In this document: positions 9,936 to 20,700 of the stretch, piece by piece
Layout: each line of letters begins with the position of its first letter
Position numbering within the stretch: position 1 is the stretch's first letter
NCBI RefSeq assembly: GCF_901709675.1
Contig: NC_051105.1
Span: 14,270,604 to 14,334,603 of the forward strand
Reading direction: 5' to 3'
From: Syngnathus acus
Lineage: Eukaryota; Chordata; Actinopteri; Syngnathiformes; Syngnathidae
Length of the DNA: 64,000 nucleotides
Program-made: the position numbers and the translations under genes
Notes under the pieces: generated by a model
Seen by the model: the letters and a program-made list of their open reading frames with translations, nothing else
Told to the model about the DNA's origin: nothing
Database searches by the model: none

Positions 9936-11620
9936 TATTACAGAACTCTAGAATGATGTTGTCGCGATCACAGTTCTTCAGGACATTTGGGGGTATGCTA
10001 TCTGGACCAACGCTTTGCCCTGGCTAGCTCTCAGAGTGTGAAGGGACCATTGTTGATGTTCAGATTTTGGAGGACTGATGGCATTTCATCTTCCTCAGCT
10101 GCGTCTGCTGATTCTCCCAGCAAGCCTTTGGAAGTGACTGGTCCAGGTTCTCACCCTCTCCTCTGGGCTGTGTCCCTCCACCTGTCCCTCCTTGGTCCTC
10201 TTACGCCCCGTCATTTCATTGATGACCCTCCGTGACCGCCCCATCCTGCTGTTAACCCTGCACCGTCCGCACCCGCCGTACTCTCTCCATCAGGTCTTCC
10301 CCTTTGATGGTATCATAAGTTCTGAAAAGAAACTGTTTGGATTCGTTCAGCTCGCTATGCCTCTCCACATTTGGTTCCCGCTCAAAGTTGAGTTGAGCTT
10401 CCTCCACAGCCCTCATGCTGCTACGACCTCTGGGTGTTTGGATCGCAGGGAGGTTCTGACTCTCTCCATCATGGGCACGCACAACCTGGTCGCCTCCTCA
10501 TTTGCAGTGAATAATCTCCTGTATTCGTTATTGGCCTCTGCTCCCCTGTCCAGCTGCTAAAATTGTCTCCTCACCTCCTCTGTGTATCTGGTTTGAAGGC
10601 CAGGGTCACTTGAGAAAGCTTTCCAGGTACACCTGATCTTGGGACTTGGTTTGGGGACCCTGAGGCTCAGGCAAACTCTCATGGGGACCACACGGTGGTC
10701 TGAGCCCACAGAACTAAAAGTGCTGTATGGCTCAGCATTCATGATGTAGTTCCTCCACTTCTTTGTCACTCGGATGTAATGCGGTAAACCTGACGGAGAG
10801 CCTTACGTGCCCTTGGGCCCAGCATTAACCCGACACCTCCTGTTGCGGCCTGGGCCTCGTTCCTCCACATAGATACAGAGATGAACGTGCATCTCCTGAC
10901 TCTGCGGTACAGGATCCGGTCATCAGTGTGCACTGTCATTTCTTTTTTGGACCCCCAAGACCCCCACTCTCCGTTCAGCACAGTGTGCAAGTTCTATCAA
11001 ACTCGCCTCTACTCTCGTTGAAGGTTCCCTTAACAAATTGTCTCAGATAGCGCATGAGTGCATTTGACGTGGTGCTGTGATTGGACAGGACCCTCCCTGG
11101 GACAATCCCGGGGGGGAGGGGGGTGCTGTGATCGGACAGGACCCTCCATGGGACAATCCCAGGGTTTGAGCTCCTGTCGTGGTGTCCTCCAGAAGGAGGA
11201 TCAGCACCACCGCCCGCCGCGATGTTCCTGCGGACTCCCGCCACTGGAAGTATAGGATTTGGGATGACTTTGTTCTCCATGGATGGCTTTACTATGCTGA
11301 TAGCAAACTGTGGGTCACAACTCCTCACAGTCCCGGTGTTAGTTCAGAGTTAGACAGGTTGCCATCCAAGGCTATGAACCCCATCTGCCCGTGCATTTTG
11401 ACCCTTAGCTGGGACAGTGGTCGGTAGACGGCAGGCAAGCCGTGTCCACACCCCAGTTGGCCTGCACTACTGCTCCGAGATCCCCTACAGATTGGCCTGA
11501 GACCTTACGGAACTCAGTATCCGTTTATGGCCACGTGGAGGCATTGCAGGAGTCTTGGTGGTGGAGAGGCTGTGTACCGGGAGCAGGAGGCTTAGGCACT
11601 CGGCTCCAGTTTTCACCCCC
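9936..11620 (-). pseudogene. LINE endonuclease (EEP) and linker fragment, minus strand
   Basis: On the minus strand, broken frames encode DDRILYRRVRRCTFISVSMW, RNEAQAATGGVGLMLGPRA, and SDHRVVPMRVCLSLRVPKPS. The last carries the SDHR/H that closes an endonuclease/exonuclease/phosphatase (EEP) domain. GPDSIPPNVLKNCDRDNI follows. This protein type is often labelled 'craniofacial development protein 2-like' in fish genomes, and that label really marks a LINE. It is the 5' portion of the LINE whose RT is at 6831-7148. Frameshifts and stops are numerous. Confidence 0.68.
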
Positions 11621-11737
11621 ACTAGGAGGGCTAGCCGGTGGCAGTGGCTGAAAGCAGAGAGTACAAAGCAGGAGCAACACGCACTAACTATAAGCATTTC
11701 TACACACTGACGTATCACACGCACCCTGTGCACAAGC

Positions 11738-11756
11738 GTGCGCACACGCGCACACA

Positions 11757-11795
<39 letters not shown>

Positions 11796-11841
11796 ACACA
11801 GACACGCACGCACACACACACACACAAATGCACGCACGCAC

Positions 11842-11872
<31 letters not shown>

Positions 11873-11888
11873 AACACAGACACACACA
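11738..11888. repeat. CA-rich microsatellite
   Basis: About 150 bp of CA repeat with CG, GA and TA interruptions. Long cysteine/valine or threonine/histidine ORFs across it are artefacts of the repeat. Confidence 0.97.
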
Positions 11889-12424
11889 ATTATTTAGTTG
11901 TTGAGTTATTGTTTTGGTCTGTAACAAAAATATAAATGCTGATCATTATTTTTTCCAAAGTAAATGCAATTGGTTTATTTTGATACAACACAAAACAATA
12001 CTTTCATGAAGGACATGACAGCGATTAGAGAATAGAAGACCATTGGCAATCTGAAATTCTAAGGGTTAGGACAATTTTAAATAAAGCAATTTAAATGATT
12101 GATCAAGAAAAAACGTTATCAATAATTAAGTTGTCAGTCGATTAATTCTTGCACCTCTTATATATTAATGTACATGGATTTGCCTTAATAATTAGCGTAT
12201 ATTTTTAAGTTGCTGCTCAGTAGCAGTCAAATTTAAGCTGGTCTGACCTATAATTAGAACACGAACATGTGGTGGCAGACTTGAACAGGAGAGGAATATT
12301 CTGTTTCCAGTCCTCATACCCACTGGCGCACCTCTTATGTGGACCTCTACCGATAATCGATTAATGCATTGGGAAACTAAGATGGCATATGTTAAAGATG
12401 ACTGTCAACTGTGTTTCTTCACAG
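11889..12424. other. Intron sequence, nothing recognised
   Basis: AT-rich sequence between the microsatellite and the next rab3gap1 exon. No TIR, ORF or RNA structure stood out. The acceptor region TTTCTTCACAG ends it. Confidence 0.6.
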
Positions 12425-12597
12425 GTACTAGTGACATCAGTTCTGCTCTATCAAAGCTGACAGAGCCCACTGCATCAGTGCCGATGTCCAAACTCTCTGT
12501 GTCAAATATGGTGCATAATGCTCGAAGGCACATCAAACGGCACAGAGTTATTGATGACTGCCCACTTGGTGCAGATGTACTTAATTGCATTCTTCAG
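12425..12597 (+). CDS. rab3gap1: rab3gap1 exon
   Basis: Acceptor TTCTTCACAG, donor TTCAG/GTAAGA. The first two bases complete a Gly codon begun in the exon at 6496, then 57 codons follow and the exon ends on a codon boundary. It reads TSDISSALSKLTEPTASVPM, SKLSVSNMVHNARRHIKRHR and ends ADVLNCILQ. The human counterpart as I recall it is ADITHALSKLTEPASVP and HKLSVSNMVH, so this copy has one extra residue in TEPTASVP. The exon lies in the central region of the subunit between the N-terminal domain and the catalytic part. Confidence 0.96.
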
Positions 12598-14020
12598 GTA
12601 AGATTTCGTTAGATTTTGTTGAAAGGTGTTTATTAAGCATTAGTAATCTGAAAGTTATGATCAAGGTAATGATGTGATTAATAATACCAATGTAATAAAT
12701 GCACATACAGTAAAAGTAAATATTCCAGTATTAAGCAGACTTTTAAGCATTAAGCATCCATCCCTCCCTCAACACCACTTATCCCTCAACATAGCTTATC
12801 CATCCTCAACACTGCACTACACTATATAGTCATATCATTCCGAATAAATGTTACTTTTAAAGTGTATAAATAATTATAAAACTAATTCCTGAATTTTTTA
12901 ATAAAGTTAAACTTGAGTAACATTTTATTTTCAAATGCAAGTACAGTAATCCCTCGCTACATCGCAGTTCATTTATTGCAGCTTCAGTACATCGCAGATT
13001 TTTTTTCCAAATTAAAAAAAACCATCAAAAATTGAAAATAAAACTTCTAAATTGAGGAATTATGTCACCAAAGTTGCCCACACGCCAGCAGAAGGCAGGG
13101 AGTGCACACACAATTGCAGTATGTACCTTTTTATAAAAAAAATTGTTATAATAATAAGAGTTCTAAAAACATATTTACAGTGTTGTACCATGTTATATAT
13201 TTTTTTAAATAATAAAGTTCTAAAAATATATTTACAGTATGTGCACTTGTACCTTGTTATAAAAAGTTGTTATAATAAGAATTCTAAAAACATATTTACA
13301 GTATGTATACTTTAGCTACATCTACATATGTTACACACACACACATACACACGTATCATATTTATATTTATATTATTTATACATTATTTTCTGTATGTCA
13401 TTTATACTACGCATTACCGTATTGGCCCAAATTTAAGATGACCCTGATTGTAAGACGACCCCCTCTTTTTCAAGACTCAAGTTTGAAAGAAGACTTTTTG
13501 AACACCAAATTTTATTTTTATACAGAAAATAATTACAGTACATCTGAAACAAATGATTAGAACTATATATTCGAGAGGAAAAGCATGTTATTTTGCCTCA
13601 TTCAAATCATGCAAAACATGTCTATCACATCTTAATATCTGAACATTTAAATATGAAAACTAAAGTGCAATCACATTTGTAAATGAATGGCTTCTGCTTT
13701 TTGAAATGTAAATAAACCGACTGTTTCTGTTGGGGAGCCTGAGGACTGTATAGGGGGTTGGCTCGGATGGTTATGCTCGTTTCGCCCCCGGGTGTCGGTC
13801 AGAACACAGGAGGGAAGACGTGGTTCAGTTTTGATTGATTTACTGAATTATTGGCAAAAAAGTAACAGGCACTGTGGCTCATCGGGGCATACAGGCAAAC
13901 TGGCAAAAGGGTATAGCACACGTCATAAGCATAGTCGTAAGGATGTGAGAGCAGGTGTGTGTAGTGTACATGGGTGAGTGTTTGGGTGTGTGAATGTGAT
14001 TCTTGTGTGAAGGGTGTGAA

Positions 14021-14038
14021 GGGTGTGTGTGGGTTGTG

Positions 14039-14072
<34 letters not shown>
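14021..14072. repeat. GT microsatellite
   Basis: A nearly pure GT run of about 30 bp at 14041-14070, preceded by GT-rich sequence. It lies inside the element at 13417. Confidence 0.95.
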
Positions 14073-14421
14073 TTCTGCAACAGACAGAAATACAGCACGT
14101 AAGTCAACGCTCAGCTTCTGACGTCACACAACACGAGTAGGCGGCACACATTACATAACTAACTGCGCGTAATGGTTCCGTTATACTAAATAACCATGAA
14201 TGAAATACTCTCGGCAACACACCACATATGTCATTAAGACAACAAAATACATTTGCTGGCGACCGTTAGTCCCCATGGCGCTGCATAACGACTACTCGTA
14301 CGATGCGAGGAAAACATAAAAGAGCGCGCCGAAGCTATCAATCACACGGCGCACACACGAAACAAACCACGTTCAGACAAACGGCACAACAGTAGACAGT
14401 AGTGGCAATGAAATGTATATA

Positions 14422-15599
14422 CCGTAATTTTCGGACTATAAGTCGCTCCGGAGTACAAGTCGCATCAGCCATAAAATGCCCAAAAAAGTGAAAAAAAACA
14501 CATATAAGTCGCTCCGGAGTATAAGTTGCATTTTGGGGGGCAATTTATTTGACAAAATCCAACACCAAGAACAGTCATGAACGAGCAACAACAGGCTAAA
14601 CGATAGGTATGCTAACGTGACACAAACACAAACGAAGAGCTGAGAACGGCCCTGACGTAAAATTCAAAGAGTTATTCAAAAAAACTATTACATAAATAAC
14701 ACGTTAATAAAACCATCTGTGTCACTCCAATTCATTAAATCCATCGATCGTCCTTTGTCAACAATGCGTGCGCGCCGCTGACGGTGCTTGCACTTCAAAA
14801 TATTCCACAGGCCCATATAACGATATATACATTAGATATCAAATAACTATTATATAAGCAATAGTATTATCAAACCATCTGTGCACTCTAAATCATTAAA
14901 TCCATCGATCAAATTCCTCGTCCTTTGTCAACAACGCCGCGCGTGCGCCCTGACGTCAGCCTCGTCGTTATTCCACAGATCTACTATATAACTATATTGT
15001 AGCGTTAACTAAGTTCAAGGAAAGACGTGGGTTTGGTAAACGGCTCTTTATTTAACAAAACAAACTTCCAGGCGTGTGGCGGCGTGGACTTCCAGCCACG
15101 GAAGTGGAAGAGAGCTCCATAGAATAGGACCGGGCGTGCGTAAAAGCCATGACTGAGCCCCATCCACCGTCCCCAGACAGCCACCCGGCCGAGCGCCGGC
15201 CCCAGACTTCCATCCACGGAGGTGAAAGAGAGCTCCATAGAATAGGACCGGGCGTGCGTAAAAGCCATAATAGTTTTTCAAACCTTCTGTGTCACTCCAA
15301 ATCCTTAAATCCTTCAAACTCTTCGTCCGCCGTGTCACTTAGAAACAAAGCCGCTAATGATGGCGGTAGTACGTGGGGTCCTTCGTCATCCCGTGATCAA
15401 TCTTTGTCCTTTATGTAAACAACCGCCGCGCCATGCTGCGTCGCGCTGCTGATGCTACATCGCGGTTCGTTTATCGCGGTTTCACTTTTTTTTTGGTGGG
15501 GAAAATTTTTGAAAAAAAACATAAGTCTCTCCTTATTATAAATCGCCCCCCCCACCCAAACTATGAAAAAAACCGCGACTTATAGTCCGAAAATTACGG
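14422..15599. mobile_element. 'ATAAGTCGC' TA-flanked element, 1178 bp (innermost of a three-layer nest)
   Basis: The ends are CCGTAATTTTCGGACTATAA and the inverse TTATAGTCCGAAAATTACGG, with TA outside. Subterminal ATAAGTCGC motifs recur at both ends. The minus strand holds the peptide-plus-stop unit GFNDLE-stop several times (near 14725-14760, 14885-14920 and 15290-15350) and an AATAAA in TTTGTCAAATAAATTGCCCC. A CRE palindrome is at 14951-14958, and a TGTAGC...TTTATT module starts at 14998. A roughly 50-bp CCATAGAATAGGACCGGGCG unit is present twice (15115 and 15235). Confidence 0.85.
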
Positions 15600-16285
15600 T
15601 ACTCACTTTGTGTCAAAGACACACACGATCACAGCAACACACTCAATCGATACCAGCAACTTTTAACTTACCGCTGCGCACAAGCCCCAACAATCGCGAT
15701 AAACTGAGGTAACCCACGCGAGACTTAAGGCGCGGTGACGTAACTGTCCAACATTTTAACATCAACATCGGAACCTTTCTAACAGTTTCTCCATTTTCCG
15801 TAATCTCTTCTCTTATTTTCTTCTCTATTCTTTCTTCCCGCTATTTTTTATTTTTCTTCTTCGTGATACCGCTATTTTTATTTTTCTTCATGACAGGGGT
15901 TCGCTTTGGCCTGGGGAGTTAAGTTCAGCATTCGCTTTAAAGATATCTGGCGCCATCTAGCGTTGTGAATGGGTATAATGTCTAGACCCCGAATAAAAGA
16001 CGACCCCCACTTTTTCAGTCTTATTTCAATGCAAAAAACACTGTCTTATATTCGGGCCAATACGGTAATATAGTATTTAGATGTTTGAAACTATTAATGA
16101 TTTAATGATAACATATGCACTTATGGTTTAATGTACACTTATTGAAACACAAAAAAATTATGTATGTTAAAAATGAGAGGGTGACACTACTTCGTGGATT
16201 TTCACATATCGCGTGTGGTCGTGGAACCAATTATCTGCGATAAACGAGGGATTACTGTAACTGCTAATATTACATGTTAGTAGTA

Positions 16286-16977
16286 CAGTCAAACCTCGGT
16301 TTTCGACCACAATCCGTTCCAGAAGGCGGTTCGAGAAGTGAATCGTTCGAATTCCGAATCTATTTTTCCTATTACAAATAATGGAAAAACATTTAATCCG
16401 TTCCAAGACAAAAAACCCCTGCCTTTTTTAAGCATTTTTTCATTTGCGCATTTTTGTCCGATCGCGCAACTGCAGAGCACTGCCGAACGCGCAACCGTAG
16501 CGCGCCGCCGAACGCGCAACTGCACCGTGCTGGTCGCATTATTGTGACAGAGCCGTCGCTGAAATTTAGAAAATATTTTTAAAGTCCTCATGTACTTTCC
16601 AAAATTTAAGTGGACCTCAGTGCGCAGGGAGCTTAATTTGGTCCGATCGCGCAACCGCAGCGCGCCGGGCGCTCACTGTCGCATTGCTGTAAGAGTGTCT
16701 TTGTGTTTTAGGATTGCTTTACTGCTCCCACTTGCTTTCTTTGGAGGCATGATTAGGGGTTAATACAATCCTCAAAGTAACGAAAATACAATAACAACGA
16801 ACGGAGTCAGTCGGCATCCGGGCCGCGCAGTCGGGTTTTCTCGGGTCCTCTCGGCTCATCTCGCGAGATTCGACCTCCGAATTTTTGTTCGACAACCGAA
16901 GCAAAACAATCTCGTATTTTTCGTTCGAATTCCAATTTGTTTGAGAACCGGGACGTTCGAAAACCGAGGTTTGACTG
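16286..16977. mobile_element. TA-flanked 'CAGTCAAACC' element, 692 bp
   Basis: The left end CAGTCAAACCTCGGTTTTCG and the inverted right end CAGTCAAACCTCGGTTTTCG are identical over 20 bp, with TA on both sides. The interior is rich in CGCGCAACTGCA-type units near 16470-16520. Tigger/pogo membership is inferred from the CAG ends and TA target. No transposase is encoded. Other copies are at 1, 27936, 51464 and 63515. Confidence 0.9.
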
Positions 16978-17025
16978 TATATGTACGTTTGGAACTTGCC
17001 CATCACTGATTACAGTACAAGGAGG

Positions 17026-17097
17026 TGGATGGATGGATGGATGGATGGATGGATGGATGGATGGATGGATGGATGGATGGATGGATGGATGGATGGT
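17026..17097. repeat. GGAT tetranucleotide microsatellite
   Basis: About 17 uninterrupted GGAT units. Confidence 0.98.
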
Positions 17098-17702
17098 GGG
17101 GTGTTGGGTTTGGTTGTGTTTCGGACGGACGGACGGGTTTTAAAGGTGCTCGTTCTCGGGAGTTTTGAATTACTAGAATTGCTATTGTTATATTTGTAAA
17201 ATGGTGGCATAACAGAACATTCATTGCTTCGAATTAAAGGTACTGTAAATTACAATGATGTGGATATGACTATAAAGCAAATTGATGGACATATGAACCA
17301 TGCAAATGTTAAAGAGTCATAAAAGAATAAAACGGTCACATGAAAAGCGGTACAACACTGTGAATGCCTTGTTTGTCTTCATGGTCTGAGCCACTATGCA
17401 AAGAAGTTCATTGCATCCCAATTGTAATCTTGAAGCTTCTTATGTTGGGGCTGTCCTAATTCGGCGACCACAGGCACCCTACCTTACAAAGATCACCGAT
17501 GCAGATCACCATTCAGTATCTAGCTAAATAGTGCCGATTGTGAAAATTCTGTGTACCAGTTTACTGAGTGGTTTGCCAAGTCATACAGCGCAACAGCAGC
17601 ATATTAACAGATGGGACTGAAATGCACAATGTGAATGCCAGAAAAAGCATCTAAGGTTGAGTATTCAGAATCTTAATCTTTTTCCCCTTTTTCCCCTTTC
17701 AG
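17098..17702. other. Intron sequence, nothing recognised
   Basis: Apparently unique sequence leading to the polypyrimidine tract TTTTTCCCCTTTTTCCCCTT before the acceptor at 17701-17702. Confidence 0.6.
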
Positions 17703-17795
17703 TATCTTTTTCCAGATGCTGCTGTGGATAAGACAGAAAATAAAACTCCACAAACAAATAGCTTTGGAAAGCATGCAAAAGATCAAAATACTGAT
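17703..17795 (+). CDS. rab3gap1: rab3gap1 exon
   Basis: Acceptor CCCCTTTCAG, donor ACTGAT/GTAAGT. It has 31 whole codons in phase 0 and begins YLFPDAAVDKTENKTPQTNS. It continues the previous exon (ILQ/YLFPDA), matching the ILLFLFPDAVSEK stretch recalled from the human protein. The second half is a low-conservation polar linker. Confidence 0.95.
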
Positions 17796-18059
17796 GTAAG
17801 TAAATATTATTCACTTATTCATTTTCCAAAATAACCATTTAAATGTGATTTATTAATGTATTTTGAATATTTAATAAAAATGAAACATTTATTGTACAAG
17901 ATGATATTGGAGACAATATAACCTTTTGAATGACTAAAACCACTTAAAAAGCCAACGAAGATAAGATTAGGTTAAGGATAAAAATAATTTGGTATACTGT
18001 TTGATTATGAATATTAATACAAAGCATCATTAACAACAGATTCCCCCCCCTTCCCCCAG

Positions 18060-18226
18060 GATCTTTTTATTCAGTTGAAGTCAGCACCAGTTCAAAGTCT
18101 GACCCATCGGCTGGGACTATGTATGTGTCTAGTCAACTTGTACCATGGTGGGCTGCGGGCTGTGGCCTACCTCTGGCAGGAGTTTGTACTTGAGTTGCGA
18201 TACCGCTGGGAAAACAGTTACCAAAT
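18060..18226 (+). CDS. rab3gap1: rab3gap1 exon
   Basis: Acceptor TTCCCCCAG. It reads DLFIQLKSAPVQSLTHRLGL, CMCLVNLYHGGLRAVAYLWQ and EFVLELRYRWENSYQ, ending with two bases of an Ile codon. It aligns closely with human QFKSAPSDSLTYKLALCLCM and FYHGGLKGVAHLWQEFVLEM. The 3' edge is set by the need for a 2-base overhang to join the exon at 27166, which gives donor CAAAT/GTGTGG, a weak match to the donor consensus. The intron before it is only 264 bp; the one after it is 8.9 kb and full of TEs. Confidence 0.93.
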
Positions 18227-18503
18227 GTGTGGGTCTGTATAAACCACTGGGTCATAATTATTCTCAAATAACCTTGTTGACACCCCATGCTAAACTTCAA
18301 TTTTATTTTTATTCCAAAAGTGTAATAATTGTGTTTTCCCAACTATATGGTGCTTCACCTACTATGAGCCACTACATCCCTAATATTCTTATGGAACGCT
18401 TTGACTTGTTTATTACATTTATTACATCAAATTTGCAATATATTGCAATTGTGTTTTTTTTTTTTATAGTATACAAACTGTAGGCCATCACATGTGTGTG
18501 TGT

Positions 18504-19679
18504 CAGGGATGAGAATTTTCCGCGGATCCGTGGATTTCTGTGTTTTTTTCCGTCGAAAGTATCGTTTTCGTGAATCGTGTAAATCCGTTGAGAAAATGTT
18601 TATATCAAAGCCAAAGTCAAAGTCAGCTTTATTGTCAATCCCTTCATATGTCAAGACACACAAAGAAACCGAAATTCCGTTTCCTCTATCCCACGGTGAC
18701 GAGACATAGTACACGATAGACATACAAGTAGACGACACAAAATAAAAACAAGAAGGCACAAATAATAAATAATAAATAAATAATATGAGTGATGAATAAA
18801 TAATAAACAAATAACCCAATAAATAAGAGGAGCAAAACTGAGCCAGTGTGCATACAGCAGACAGTAAGCATAGCGCAAAGTACAGGACGCTACGCAGAAA
18901 GGGGGAGCGAGTTCAGGATCCTAACAGCCTGGAGTATGAAGCTTGTGAGTCTGGTGGTGCGGGAGCGCAGGCTCCTGTACCTCTTCCCAGAGGGCAGAAG
19001 ATCAAACAAAGAGTGAGCGGGGTGACTCACATCACTCACAATCGTGGTCGCCTTGCGGGTGAGATGGGAGGTGTAAATGTCCTTCAGGGAGGGGAGTGAA
19101 GCACCAATAATCTTACCAGCCGTGTTCACTATGCGCTGCAGGGCCTTCAAGTTGTAGTCAGTGCAGCTGCCACCCCAAACAGCAATACAGCTGGAGAGGA
19201 CGCTCTCAATGGTGCCGCAGTAAAATGTAGTCATGACGGCCGGAGGAGCGCCCGCTCGCCTGAGTTTCCGCAGGAAGTACAGGCGGCGCTGGGCCTTCTT
19301 CGCCAGTGATGCGGTGTTGGTGGACCAGGAGAGATCCTCACTGATGTGCACCCCCAGGAACCTGGCGCTGCTCACTCTCTCCACCACAGCACCGTCGATG
19401 GTCAGCGGCAGGTGTTGGGTGTGACCCTTCCGGAAGTCAACAACAATCTCCTTGGTCTTGTCGACGTTCAGCAGGAGGTTGTTGTGTTTTTACACCGCGC
19501 CAATATGAATTTGCGATTGGGTTTTCATCACTTGTAGACGAGTTATTTAGCTCGATAGATCTAGGGCCGACTGAGTCCATGATATATATATATATATAAA
19601 TATATATATATATATCATCGGGCCCCCAGACCCCCGGCTACTTGTCAATGTTTTTTCACATTTGCCATTCTCATCCCTG
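18504..19679. mobile_element. hAT-like element with CAGGGATGAGAA ends, holding a LINE fragment
   Basis: The ends CAGGGATGAGAATTTTCCGC and the inverse CATTCTCATCCCTG frame the element. A related copy is at 32128-33022, sharing CGTCGAAAGTATCGTTTTCG near the left and TTTTTACACCGC, GGCCCCCCAGAC and CGGCTACTT near the right. A convincing 8-bp target duplication was not found. The middle (18612-19489) is a LINE insertion. A TA microsatellite lies at 19582-19615. Confidence 0.7.
18612..19489 (-). pseudogene. 5'-truncated LINE: C-terminal reverse-transcriptase region
   Basis: The minus strand reads DKTKEIVVDFRK, then a 165-residue open frame (18890-19387) starting MVERVSSARFLGVHISEDLS and including RLYFLRKLRRAGAPPAVM and LLPSGKRYRSLRSRTTRL. 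This is the thumb and C-terminal end of the same LINE type as at 44012-47250. The 3' UTR runs to CTTTGACTTTGACTTTGG on the minus strand, a 6-bp repeat tail. The same 3' end is seen at 29923-30250. No catalytic YADD/FADD box remains. Confidence 0.85.
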
Positions 19680-19971
19680 ATATATGTATGTACATACAGG
19701 ACTGTCTCAGAAAATTAGAATATTGTGATAAAGTTCTTTATTTTCTGTAATGCAATTAAAAAACAAAAATGTCATACATTCTGGATTGATTACAAATCGA
19801 CTGAAATATTGCAAGCCTTTTATTATTTTAATATTGCTGATTATGGCATACAGCTTAAGAAAACTCAAATATCCTATCTCAAAATATTAGAATATTTCCT
19901 CAGACCAAGTAAAAAAAAACATTCATAACAGCAAAACAAAATCAAACATTTGAAAATGTCCATTAATGCAC

Positions 19972-20370
19972 TCAGTACTTGGTTGGGAATACTCTTGCAC
20001 GGTTTACTGCATCAATGCTGCGTGGCATGGAGGCAATCAGCCTGTGGCATTGCTGAGGTGTTATGGATGCCCAGGATGCTTCAATAGCGGCCTTTAGCTC
20101 ATTTGCATTGTTGGGTTTGGTGTCTTTCAGCTTCTTCTTCGCAGTACCCCACAAATTCTCTATGGGGTTCAGGTCAGGGGAATTGGCAGGCCAATCGAGG
20201 ACAGTAATGCCACGGTCAGTACACCATTTACTGGTGGTTTTGGCACTGTGGGCAGGTGCCAGATCATGCTGGAAAATGAAATCATCTCCATAGAGCTTTT
20301 CAGCAGACGGAAGCATGTAGTGCTCTAAAATCTGCATTTACTCTGGACTTGATGAAACACAGTAGAGCAG
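19972..20370 (-). pseudogene. Tc1 transposase, C-terminal catalytic half
   Basis: A 121-residue frame reads FIFQHDLAPAHSAKTTSKWC, WPANSPDLNPIENLWGTAKK, and PQQCHRLIASMPRSIDAV. It holds the second Asp (HDLAPAH) and the Glu (PIENLW) of a DD34E triad. Just upstream, a +1/-1 shift away, CFIKSRVNAD continues the protein to about 20366, where the inserted DNA begins with CAGGGGTCTCC. The rest of the gene is at 22641-23127. Confidence 0.88.
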
Positions 20371-20700
20371 GGGTCTCCAAACTACTATAAAAACTGGCCC
20401 GCGGGCCGCAGTTGGCCCGCGGGCCAGTTTTTATTGGCCCGCAGCAAATTCTGAAAACATAATTGAATATGGCCCGCACAAGAAGCTTGAGCTCAACTCT
20501 GTTGCACTTCTCAGTTTCCACACTACATGGAGCCCGCCACACAAAGCGTTTGACGTCCCATTAACACATCCCCCCCCCCCCCCCCGGAAGAGAAGCGAAA
20601 CGCGCAGCGTTTGACGTCCCCTTAGCACCCCCCCCGGAAGAGAAGTGAACGCGCAGCGTTTGACGTCCCATTAGCAACACACAATTTTGGATTATATTAT
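20371..20700. mobile_element. hAT-like end fragment
   Basis: It starts CAGGGGTCTCCAAACTACTA, a typical vertebrate hAT terminus, followed by the palindromic CTGGCCCGCGGGCC repeated around TGCAGTTGG-like sequence. A unit GCGCAGCGTTTGACGTCCC is repeated in the following 250 bp with a C homopolymer near 20571-20585. No matching right terminus was found before the LTR-like DNA begins, so the element is probably truncated. Confidence 0.45.

Larger units (their letters stand above)
13417..16065. mobile_element. Middle nested TA-flanked element with CCGTATTGGCCC ends
   Basis: The left end CCGTATTGGCCCAAATTTAA and the inverted right end CCGTATTGGCCCGAATATAA both have TA outside. The subterminal motif TAAGACGACCCC occurs on both sides (13450 and about 15998). 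The interior has a GT microsatellite (14021-14072), a CRE palindrome TGACGTCA at 14119-14126, and the inner element at 14422-15599. No protein domain was recognised. Confidence 0.8.
12944..16257. mobile_element. Outer TA-flanked Tigger/pogo-like element, 3.3 kb, host of two nested elements
   Basis: The left end CAGTAATCCCTCGCTACATC and the inverted right end CAGTAATCCCTCGTTTATCG are flanked by TA (12942-12943 and 16258-16259). Only about 665 bp belongs to the element itself. Bases 13417-16065 are a later insertion. At 13150-13310 an internal unit TTCTAAAAACATATTTACAG recurs three times with spacing of about 60 bp. No transposase ORF remains. Confidence 0.8.

Noticed and set aside
11485-11935. 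Long Cys/Val and Thr/His ORFs on both strands
   Set aside because: They are translations of the CA microsatellite at 11738-11888 and carry no domain.
17003-17224. ORFs with repeated Trp-Met-Asp-Gly or Ile-His-Pro-Ser
   Set aside because: Produced by the GGAT microsatellite.
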